Source: Oreocharis arfaki (Eukaryota > Chordata > Aves > Passeriformes > Paramythiidae). From it: 64,000 nucleotides of DNA. This document shows positions 50,168-60,600 of the stretch, piece by piece. Position numbers and translations under genes: made by a program. The DNA lies in the NCBI GenBank assembly GCA_013398015.1, contig VZRR01007595.1, positions 468,082-532,081 of the forward strand. Direction: 5' to 3'. Under the pieces are notes generated by a model. The model did no database searches. It was given only the letters and a program-made list of their open reading frames with translations, and had not been told where the DNA came from. How positions within the stretch are numbered: the stretch's first letter is position 1; every line of letters starts with the position of its first letter.

Positions 50168-50513
50168 GGAGAAGGAGAAGGGGGTGGAGAGAATACAAGG
50201 GACCAATGTCGGGGAAGAACAGGGGAAGAACAAAGGGTACAACAGCCAACAAAATGTGAACAGGGAAGGGTATCTTAAATTGACAGAAACTTGGACCAAT
50301 GGGGCGTCAAGGAACTTAGAACTTTCTGGAACATATGAATATTGAACAGAAGAACTGAATATTTACTAACTTACTATAATAAAACAGGGAGGCGGATGGG
50401 ATTGACAACCTGAAAGGATGGGGGATAGAAGCTATGTTCGAACCCACCATCGGGCAGTGGTGCTGCTTTCCTGACAATCCTGGGCAGCTTCAGCTGCTGT
50501 CACCACCACCACG

Positions 50514-50519
50514 GAGAGT
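50514..50519. repeat. Right target-site duplication of LTR (GAGAGT)
   Basis: This is the exact repeat of the six bases at 49877-49882, directly after the LTR end. Confidence 0.8.
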
Positions 50520-52942
50520 TTTCCCTCAGGATGCGGTGTAAAAGCAAAGAAGACTTTGCTAGAGGTAAAATATAAGAAGTATTCCATTAGGTAGGTTTTA
50601 TTTGCATTTTTGAAGTCCAAGATCTGACCAGTAAAACTCTAGGTTTTAATAGTACTCTATACTTCAAGAAAATGAGACTTTGAAAGAATATTAAAAGTTA
50701 CTTTATATTCTTCATTTTCTCTTCAATTAAAATCTAAAGTTGCATAGCTAGATATTTCAGTTGTAAAATACTTGCCTGAATTTTTTATGAACTTTTCTAC
50801 TCATGCAACGCCAATTGCAGCATTCTTGTTGTCTTATTGCTTTGCTTTGGAAGCCTCCTCCTCTCCAATTTAGTTTTGCTTTTCTGTAGTTCAGCCCTAC
50901 ACCTCTTGCCCACAGGTTTGCTTTTTCTTAAATATACCTCCATCACTTTAAAACTGTTCTCCCTAAAGGATAAAATGTTAGGTTCTAAATGTTTCCTCTT
51001 TGTATATTAACTTTTTAGATAACTCTGATCTTCCCACAGCTTTCATCTCTAACTCTGTTTGTTCCTTCTCTTCCTGCTTGTCTTATTTTATCATTATCTT
51101 TTCACAGCGAAGGGCTGTTACTCTGGATGGTATTCCAGGGGTGCCTTAGCAATGCTGAAAGTAGACGGCTTCAAACACGTCTAATCTCACTGTGAGTACT
51201 ATCCTTTAAATTATTCTTCTTGATAAAATTTTATGCTGTACCCCCAAGGACTAAATCCTTAGCTGTTGCAAAGTGGATATTGAAATGAATGTAGCTTTGT
51301 GAATTACACTAACCATAGTACCACATCCGTGACACTGACATTTTCCTGAAAAGTTAAAAGTCCAGTATTCACAACTGATTAAAAAAACCTGAATCTAAGC
51401 ATATAAGCTTAGTCAAAGCAGAATTACATCATCAGTAAGTTTTGTCTTCTGAGAGACTGACCGTTAGCTGACAGAAGGTGTGAAATGTAGATGATTTTGG
51501 GCTTCCACATGATTATTCATTGAAAGTTTATAGCTGTGAAGTGTCCTGAGTAAAGGAGACATATTGACGGGGCATGTCGAGATTCTGATTAGTAACTCTG
51601 CTGTATGAAGTTGACTGAAGAAGCTGCAAATCTTCATGATTTTCAGAATTGGGATAGATAGAATTACAACTCAAAGGCATATTCTGCTGAGTAGGAAAAT
51701 GACAAAAGAATAAAGTAAAGATTTTTGCAGCTTTTGTGCTAGAAACAGGCTACAGAGTGACTGAATTTCCAGAAAATTGAAAGCTGCTCCAGAATAAGCT
51801 ATATTCTGTGCTGAGTCTTTCACTCACTACATATTGTGAGCTTACAAAGGGCAGAAGCTAAAAGGAACACAATTTGAGAACATCCATTTTTCTCATTACA
51901 GCTTCAGCACTATCACAAGGCATATTGATAGAGGCCAGAAATTTATACCATTTGAACAGCATGGATGTTCACAATCCTGCATTCAGTCTCTCTCTGACTC
52001 TCTTTCTTACGCCTGATGAGAAAACTCTCTTCCACACATCACCTATTAAGCTTCATAACCATGCAGAAATTGTTGGCAAAAAATGTCAACACCAGTTTTT
52101 GGTACTCTAAAATTTAAACAAAGGGAAAATAGAAAGCGAAATGCTTCATGTTTTCTTTGAATTGTTGACGAAGTGTAACAATGTCCGAATACTGCAACCC
52201 AATGCATGATACTGAGAAAAATCTTAATGTTAGAAACTTATAAGCTCAAAAAGCTGTAATTCAATGTAAGAATAAGAATAACCTGAGTTCATTCACTGTG
52301 GAATTATTATCAATATTATTTTACTCTCTAGAGGATTTTTTTATCTAAAGCTTTTTAATTATCAAAGAACAAAAAGCTTCAAATTGGAAGTCTGGTTATC
52401 CTTAAGGTTTGGTTATCCATGGTGGGACCTAAAGTTACCTTTCAAGAAAAATCCAAAAAAACACTCCCAGAAGCAGTCATAATCTGTATCTTTAGAACTC
52501 ACTATTCTTATACTCATGAGAAATGGAATGTGATGGCAAAATTTCGAGTTGTAGGAGCACAGCCACAATAACTACCACACCACTATTCTTTGAAACGGCA
52601 TTCTCAGGCTGCTGCAACACTTTGAGGTTTTTAGAACCTCTGGGTTTTGTTAGCCATAACGGAGTGTGTGCCCTTCTATTTTCCATGGACTCTTTTGAGA
52701 TGTGCTTCAGTGCTTAGGCACCCTGTGGAAAATAGAGAGAATCAGAAAAGAAAGCTGCTCCCCAGAACAAGGTGAAATGTAGGATCCATGGCATTATGGA
52801 TCTGTAGCATGCAACATGAAGTTACACAAAGAACCAAGATGGTTCAAGGTATAAAAGAACTAATGAGCTTGCAGAATAGAAATTATTTTTGAATGTTTAC
52901 AATACTTTACACTTAAAGTAATCACAGTATTTAGAAACATCC
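50520..52942. other. Intergenic DNA, no supported gene
   Basis: AT-rich sequence between the solo LTR and a SINE. Frames of 62-78 codons are at chance level and overlapping frames on both strands at 52.5-52.7 kb cancel each other out as evidence. No repeats were recognised apart from short CTCT runs near 51990. Confidence 0.55.
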
Positions 52943-53063
52943 ATACAGAATCACAGAATATTCTGAGTTGGAAGGGACCCACAAGGATCGAGTCCATCTC
53001 CAGTGAATGGCGATCAAACACACAACCTTGGCACTATTAGCACCATGCTCTAACCAACTGAGC
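52943..53063 (-). mobile_element. tRNA-Ile-derived SINE with CR1-like tail (TguSINE1-type), minus strand
   Basis: Read on the minus strand, the element opens with GCTCAGTTGGTTAGAGC, the D-arm of tRNA-Ile including most of RNA polymerase III box A. The anticodon loop CTAATAG follows, with anticodon AAT at 53038-53036, and then a box B-like GTTTGATCGCC (53019-53009). A body follows and then the tail GATCCTTGTGGGTCCC, CTTCCAACTCAG and ATTCTGTGATTCTGTATGG, which matches a CR1 3' end. Borrowing the CR1 tail lets CR1 reverse transcriptase mobilise the SINE. The first bases of the tRNA acceptor stem are missing or mutated. This architecture matches TguSINE1, known from passerine birds; the name is from memory of the family, not from a search. 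Confidence 0.9.
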
Positions 53064-56000
53064 AAATATATTAGCTAAGAAATCATTGGTTTTGAGCAGG
53101 ACACAAGTAAAATCAAACATTCATTTTAGAAACAAGTATCTGATCATCTTTTAAATCCTTCCGGTATTCTTGGTCCCACTACTCTTCCCTCAAGGGACAG
53201 GCAATGTTTCACTACTTGATTTTGCAAAATAAATGAGACAGAGGGAGATTTTAACCAAAACCAAGCTGAACTATACCTATTTTAAAATTCATTTTTGGTT
53301 TTAGACCTCGCTTTCACATTCATCAAGTCAGTGAAAAGTGACTATGTTAAGAAGGTATGAATCATGCTCCACATTTAGCTATCCATCTCTTGAACTGGGG
53401 CCAGAGCCAAGATGCTCTCTCTAGTTTGCATCGAATATCTAACTTTTAGACAAGCTAAAATTAAGTGACATGAATCAAATCCATAAGTCACTCTAGGCTT
53501 TAAGTGAAATCTGAAATTGAGCTCTGTCCTACAGGCATAAAAATGTTTCTTAAACATAAGATAATTTTTCTTCCTAACATTATAGGTAAGAATACTGTTA
53601 TCTCTGACACTACTTGAAGTTTAAAAGCTTAGCCTGAAGTTAACGTATATCTTTCCATAAGTGTTGCATAGGATTTTGCAGTTTTGTTTGGTTTGAGGTT
53701 TTTTTTAAAGACAGAAGAAAGGAAGACCAAACATAAAAAGATGGAGCTGTACTCCCCAGGATCTGAAGCTTTGCTAGTTTTATCATCTCCTAGAGGGGAA
53801 GCATCCTTATGAGGGGTCCATTCTTTCAAGTTCCTAACAATGTGTGATGGTAACCATCCCTAAGCCTTTGTAGAATAGAGAAATTCATGTGTTGTTTTGC
53901 ACTACAAAGCTGAGAAAGACCACACTCTGTGGTTGCTGTGATATTTTTTTTTGTCTTATTTAACCATACTTTTCATTATGGTTTTGCTATACCTATGGAA
54001 AAAAATATTTAAAAACTTATCTTCTTCCAGCTTCGTTCCTGGGAATATACTTGAGATAAATCATATACATGCAATTCCTTTTCTTTTCTTTAATCCAAGG
54101 ATTTCTAAATTTCCAGTGGAGAGAAACCTTCTTACAAATTTAACAAATAGAACAAGGACATTTGTTCTACACAATTTAACAGTACATTCTGTTCATTTTT
54201 GACTTGTTATCTTTCTATGTAAAACTGAAAAACAAGAAAGTTCTTTTGGTTTTTGGGCAGTTTTAAAAATCTTTGCACCTATATATATATTACTCCTTTT
54301 TCTCTCCACTTCTACATAAAATATGGAGAAATATTTTTCATTATCTTTCTGCAAGAAAGTTCTTGCATCTATGCTTAAAACCAATCCGATTATTTTTTCA
54401 ATGAATTTTCCATTTTTAAGCTTAAATTAAATTAATCTTCAAAAGAAAATAAATCATTTTTGTCAGAGACAACATCTTTAATGATGAAACTTGGAATGTG
54501 CTATAACTGCTGAATTAATTTCAAGCCGAAAGAGGTATGCTATTTTGGCTATAGCTTCCTGCTATATGACAATTACCAATTGTCAAATCTTTCCTGAGGA
54601 CAGTTAAGTGTCTTTATTTCTATCTTAGATTCAAAGAGGTAAGTCCAAAGATGCACAGTAATTTTTGCACAGTGAAGAAAAGTACTAAAATATTACAGAG
54701 CTATACCCTGCTTTTAATCCCTGGACTATCTTAAAAAGGAAACTATTATAAGCAGCAATATTAATTCTTTCTCTGAACATAATTTGAAGATTGGAAAAGA
54801 GGTCAGTTCCAGACTGTGGGAGCAATAGACGCCTTATGGAAAGGACATTGTGTTACAGGCTTTTGATTCCCCTGGAGACAGTGGTTCTGTGCAGAGGTAG
54901 CTGAGAGTCCATATGATTGTCTGTGCTCCTGAGCTCAGATGGGCCAGAAATTATTTGATTTACAACCAATAAGCAACTCTTCCTGTGACAGATGAAATTT
55001 TAAGAGACAAATGTGCTCTCAGCATCTTCAGTTCTAACCCAAAGAGATTGTAATGAATCTTTCTCTGTATTTTGTGAAAGGGAAGAGGTGGGGAAGTGAT
55101 AGGAGCTCTTGGAACTCAGATGTAATTTAACCTCAGATATTCAGCATGGATCTATAATTTTCACTCAGCATTTGTACCCTCATTTTTGAATTTCATTTGC
55201 CTTAGAGATAAAAAAGAGGATTCTGGAAAAAAACGTCAGTCCAAAAGGTCCCTATTATGCTTCTGCCTCTGCTTAGACTTCAGCTTTCTGATGAATAAGG
55301 CTACTTGCAACCTGACAGTTCAGTAAAAATTTATCGGAAAAAAAAAAAAGTCTTTATCGAAAGCTCTCATGTGAACACCCCAGTGTATTTGAGAACTAGT
55401 TGGATAAATCCCTTTGGAACTAAAGCTATTAGCATTACCTTATTGGTTTGATCCCTGTCATCACCAATACTGATGATGGATCCCCTACAACTAAGGTAAA
55501 CCAGAAACAATTGTGTTTGCATTGCCAAAGTAATTAAACATTAGGCCATGCTAGGGGAATGAAACAGGCTTTCTTTTCTTCATTAAAAACCTTTGAACTT
55601 TGAAAAAAAACCCCAAACTCTTTTGCTAGAATTTTTTTTTTTTTTTACTCATTGATTCATAGATTTTTCTTTATGTCTTAAAAGGAATTCCACCACTTCA
55701 GGATACTCTGTGAATGAGCAATAGTGGATATATTTGTCTCAAATGAGTCATCTGCCTTCTGCTGAGATCAGCAGCAGGCTGTTCTGCCTTGATTTGCTCT
55801 TTACTAGGACTTACTCTTTCTCTTCATTCCTCAGTAAGAAAAGGTGCATGACAATGAAACCAGCAAAGTCATGTCATCCTGTGGACAGACAATTATAGTG
55901 AGGTTTTGTGCTTCTTCTCCTCTGATAGCTGTATATATATATGGCTTTCATTTAATATAGATACACTAGGGGAAAATACTGCTAGAATTCACTGAATCTT

Positions 56001-57040
56001 TCTCATTTTTAATTCTCAGAGAAAGCCTGAATGCCTGAAAAACTCCATAATCTTTTAGTTCCAGGGGAAACCAAACCTCTGTCTTACACTGACTGCATTC
56101 ATTAGGAGACAACCATTAAATCTGCTGTACAGAGAATGACTTTTCTCTGTCTCCTTTGTAAGGATGCTGGTTGTGATCTTTTATTTCCTCATTAAAATGA
56201 TACCATCTCCTTTCCTAGGTATGTCCTGTTTCAATCTTGCAAATGTTGCTAGTATTGATCTAAACCTGCCTTGGAGATAATAAGGCTTTTGCAACAAAAC
56301 CTGTGGGATTCTGAAATCTCCCTGCAAAGTCTGATCTTCAGCTGAAGTTAAGTGAGTTCTGCCTGTGCTTCTGTTTCTCCCAAGTGCTTTTGTCAATTGC
56401 TGTTTTAAGGTATATTCAATGCTTTTAAGAAGTGCCTTCAGTTTATTGGTACTCTATTCCTAATTATATGGCCAAGCTGTATACCTTTGCTTTTAAAGCA
56501 CATTTATTGGCATCCTGTCAGGCAGTACATTGATATTTATACTTAAATTGTTTGGTTTAATGTATGACTTGGCCTTGACTCCTGTTATCTAGAAGAAATA
56601 TTGATTCTTTCTGAACCCCATTTTACTCTGCAGCCTTCAGATACAAGCTTGTTAACTGACCCATATCTTAGATCAACAACTTTGACAGAGTTTGCCTTAG
56701 GGGAAAAAGAAGGGTGTTACAAACCCCATGTGATGAATATGGTGCCTTTGTGGCTTACAGAAGCCTTGGTGGTAGAACTACCTATTTCTGAATTGCTACA
56801 AAAATAGCTCAGTTCACTGACTTACACTGAGCTATATTTAAAACAAAAACCAACAAAGCAAATCTCTGCATTACTTTGGATAATTGCAATATGTTGCCTT
56901 GTATTGTTACTGCATTCCTAATTGAGGAGCATACCTATAATCAAACAATACCAGATCAAGTAGTTCGGTACTTCTGTCTTTTATTTCAGGTTTTGCAGTA
57001 CAGTCACCCCATTTGAGTTCCCCCAGTAGGACCTGACCCT
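53064..57040. other. Intergenic DNA, no supported gene
   Basis: About 4 kb between the two SINEs. It is AT-rich with short A and T runs (for example near 55340 and 55630) and a short TA run near 55930. Frames of 60-83 codons show no domains. Confidence 0.55.
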
Positions 57041-57166
57041 GAGATTGGCTCGTTTGGTTAGAGCATGGTGGTCAGGGGTTCAATTCCCATATGGGCTGTT
57101 CACTTTAGAGATGGACCGAAAGATCCTTTGGGTGTCTTCCAAATCAGGTTGTTCAGTGGTTCTGTA
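57041..57166 (+). mobile_element. tRNA-Ile-derived SINE with CR1-like tail (TguSINE1-type), plus strand
   Basis: The plus strand reads GGCTCGTTTGGTTAGAGCAT for the box A region, then jumps to GGTTCAATTCC, a good box B at 57077-57087, and ATGGGCTGTTCACTT, the expected end of the tRNA-derived head. Compared with the copy at 52943-53063, some 15-20 bases including the anticodon loop are deleted. The body and tail follow: GATGGACCGAAAGATCCTTT, GGGTGTCTTCCAAATCAGG and GTTCAGTGGTTCTGTA, a CR1-like 3' end. With a shortened box A-box B spacing it may never have been transcribed well in its present form, so the deletion probably came after insertion. Confidence 0.88.
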
Positions 57167-57477
57167 AGGATATGCAAAATCTCTATTTCCTTTGCTAAGA
57201 TTATCTGATCAAGGACTTTTTCTATGCAAATGCAGATAATAAAGGGCATAAGAAACAAACAAAGACAGATAGACATGACAGACAAACATAAGACCAGGAC
57301 AAAATCAAAACCTCATCCTTAACCTTAGTCACGCTAAATTACGGATGGGCTATCAAGAAACTGCAGCAAAACTGAGGATTTCTGACCAGGAAGGTCGAGA
57401 ACTTGAGATCTGGGGTACTGGAGGTTGGAGGGTGGTGTTCAGTGGGACTATGCAAACTAATGAAGGAATGAAACTCA
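57167..57477. other. Spacer between SINE and CR1 fragment
   Basis: About 310 bases. The left part is A-rich with CAGA/GACA words. From about 57345 an open plus-strand frame leads into the CR1 ORF2 fragment, but its first 40 residues do not resemble CR1 to me. This part could be a highly diverged CR1 extension or another repeat. Confidence 0.4.
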
Positions 57478-57606
57478 TGAAGGGTCCTATGCCTGGACAA
57501 CAGCAATTCCAGACACAGCTAGAGGTTGGATGCAGAGTGAGAGCAGCCCTGCAGGAGAAGGACTTGGGGGTGATAGCTGATGCAAAGATCAACACAAGCC
57601 AGCAAT
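57478..57606 (+). mobile_element. CR1 LINE ORF2 fragment, plus strand
   Basis: The reading frame here gives VRAALQEKDLGVIADAKINT followed by SQQ. It corresponds to the conserved CR1 ORF2 segment just downstream of the reverse-transcriptase core, whose usual form has EKDLGVLVDEKL followed by MSQQ. The DNA words GAGAGCAGCCCTGCAGGAGA and AGGACTTGGGGGTGAT are also CR1-like. A stop codon follows SQQ directly, where CR1 normally continues with another 150 or so residues. Only this internal piece is recognisable, without the CR1 3' end, so it is a broken remnant. Confidence 0.75.
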
Positions 57607-60600
57607 GAACAAGGAGGAACATGGGAAACAAGGAACAGGGGTGAGCTATTTAGCTGACTAGCATGAGAACACCACACCAGTACTTAAGCTATATTTCTTT
57701 TACTGTTCTGTTCTAGAAAAAAAGTAGATAGTTACTACTAGAGGACAGGATGAAAAATTGAGGCATCCATATTAAAAGTAATATTCATTTGGGCAAAATT
57801 AATTTTACTTGGTAATTAAAATTTTGCATTTTAAAGATTAATCTTTATATATTTTTAAAGGTTAAATATTAAGGCTGGGGACTTGGACAAGTCAGTTGTG
57901 GAAAATACCCACAGAAATTTTGAGGTATAGTTAATGGAGACAAACAATATATAATATAAATGCAGTTCTGACCATACATAATTGGGACGGAATTCTTCGG
58001 GTGATTGGGAAAAGTCAGATTTTTCTCTGTATGAATCGCAAGACCCATAGAAAGAGGTTGTCAAAAGAACGAAAATAGTCTTGTCCACTCTGAAAATATG
58101 TGGGAAAAGTTCTATCAGACTCAGAACTCTTTAGCTAGCAAATTTAGGCAGCTGCAGAGGCCGGCTGCACTTCTGGACAGCCAGCAGATTGTTTGATGGG
58201 GTTTCCAAACTTCCAGGTTAAGGAAGGTTTAGATTATCTGTGTCCTGTCTACTTTCCATCACATCAATATGTAATTGAATTTCATAAATTGTCTTCAGAA
58301 GTCTTGTTCTGCATTCAAACATATAGGTTGCAACACATACAGAATTTTGAACATATTTAAATAAAAATATACACTTGTTAAATGTTTTCAAGTGCCATGT
58401 ACCATGTCAGTGTGATAACAGTCTGAAAAAGTATGGAAATTTGGGAATGCGTGTAAGAATTTGAGGCAGATAAAGTGTCAGAACATGATAGCAAAACAGC
58501 AAATATATTGTGAAGGCTGGTTGGCAGGATTAAGCAGGAAAACTGGGCAAATGAACAGGAGTGGATAAAATAGTATGCTTCTAGATGTGAGAAAAATTCT
58601 TATTGGTGGCAGCCTGGTATGTGAAAATAAAACAGAAGCTATTTCTGAAATATCTCTGGGATTACTGACAAAGAGTGCATTGTCTGAGAAACATCACCTC
58701 ATTATGTTATGATGAGGTAAAATATTTAAGAGAAGAAAACTGAGTAATTAGGCTCATATAGCTAAGGTTAGAATAGAGATTCCAATTTTCCTTTTTGGCA
58801 AGAAAATACCCAGAAAATGACTGCTGCATCACTTTACACAGTCCTGTACTACCTCTAACTTTTATCTCAGTTCTCCAAAATAGTTTTTGTTGCGAGTAAA
58901 CCTTCCAAAAGAGTTTGCACATACCTTTTTTCAAAGCTTATCTTTGTATTATGGGATGATTTTATTTGGAAAATAGAATCACTAGGCTTAAAGAACTAGA
59001 GCACAATGGCAGTATAATCTACGAAATATAAGCACAAATCCACTATGTGAGCCAAGAATGGTGGAGTCTTACCCCTATTTACATTCTGCACAACATGATT
59101 CTGAGACACATGGCAAGACTGCAGTCATGTACTAAGAAAACTGAGTCTATGATTGCATAAAATTACACTTATGTTCACAGCAAGGGTTTCATCAGTGGAA
59201 GCTATGCTTAGTGGAAGGTTTTGTCATATGGATTGGATTTTGGCCATCAGGCTGTGCAAGGACCTTGCTTTCTTATTAGCTATGTAAGTAGAAGGAGAAA
59301 CCTCATAGAATGAACTAATTCCAAAACGGTGAAGTCTGTCACTTGACCTCCTAACTACGCTGCTGATGTTGGGTCTGTCCTAACAACATTTTTCCTCATT
59401 TCTTTAAATCTTGATGCTGGTAGAATGGAAACTGGAAGACTAGCATCATGATTTTGAAAACAAGAATATAAAAAATTCTGTTTCTACATGTCCAAGAAGC
59501 CATGGGGATCTTCCTCCAATGCATTGCACGGGCAAGTTTGTGAACTGGTAACTAGCTATTGGCATAGAAGAGACACTCCCTCCCCCACAACAGGGATTAG
59601 AAAGCAGTGAAAGCAATGTCATATTAATTTATGACATTCAGATCACAAACACTATGCAGTTGAGATATATGCTTAGTATTTTTGCCTGTTTCTGCTTGAG
59701 GTTATTCCTTTCTGCTAGCTAAAGGAAGAATATGTGCACTGACATTTAAAAAAATATGTCTGATCTTAATGTTTTTATTTATACTTATTGTTAAAATATA
59801 TTTTATGGGGAGTTGAGCCTAAAATATCCCTTATTGAGTGAGTAATGCTCAATTGCACATAAAAAATATGCCTATAAAAATGAGGAGGGATAGTCTTCTG
59901 AATAAATAATTGTAATTAAAAAAAAAAAAAACAAACAAAAATGAAGCATTGTTTGATGCCCAGGGAGAAGTTTGTAATACTACAAAGATTAAAAATATCA
60001 GATGATGCACTTGAAGTTACTGTAAAAAAACAACTAAGCTGACTTTCTCTACTACAAAAACTTGTTGAAAATTTGGTATGAGAACTTGAGACCTAAACAT
60101 CAAATTAAAAAGCACTTTTATAGTTTTTATATCTCTCTCCTATTTTGTAGTGTAAACCTGTGTCTTGACCTTTGTCAAGCTAATTTCAAATCATCTTGTT
60201 TGAAAAAGAAATTAAGGGTACTGATTTGATTTTGAATGCATGTTTTAGTAAAATACAAAAAGAGCAGAGGTCAGACAGTAGTGCTGAGGGCAAATTCTGT
60301 TATGATAAAAGTAATAACCATACTCCTATTGATTTTAGTGATGAAGAATCCACTACAGTTGACTAACATGACATTGTTTTGGTTTTATCTTCACCTGCTT
60401 TTAGATTTGAAACAATCTTTTTGATCTGTATCTGGAAAAAAAAGAAGTATCAGTCATATATTGCATACAGAACGAAGTGTTAATCTACAGAAGGAAGCTT
60501 GTCACAACTCTACAAAAACAATGCAGGTCATGTCACTCCCTTCACAGGTACATACCTAGCACTTTTATGCAGGAAAATGATTTTTACTAACTTTGTTTAT

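Larger units (their letters stand above)
49883..50513 (-). mobile_element. Solo LTR of an endogenous retrovirus, ERVK-like, minus strand
   Basis: A 631-base block, rich in GC and CpG in its left half, lies between exact 6-base duplications. Read on the minus strand it has LTR order: a U3 of about 350 bases, a TATA-like ATAAAAG (50167-50161), then an AATAAA polyadenylation signal 77 bases on (50084-50079), then a CpG-rich R/U5 ending in TCA. The canonical start TG appears as CG, one change from the expected terminus, and the end CA is intact. There are no gag, pol or env sequences on either side, so this is a solo LTR left by recombination between the two LTRs of a former provirus. The family is inferred from the length of the duplication, not from a library match. 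The 131- to 152-codon frames inside it are consequences of its base composition. Confidence 0.82.

Noticed and set aside
49853..50345. Frames of 131-152 codons on both strands, some arginine- and alanine-rich
   Set aside because: They lie inside the solo LTR and reflect its GC content; LTRs of this kind do not encode such proteins.
53009..53063. tRNA-Ile gene
   Set aside because: The acceptor stem is missing and a CR1-like tail follows; it is the head of a SINE, not a functional tRNA gene.
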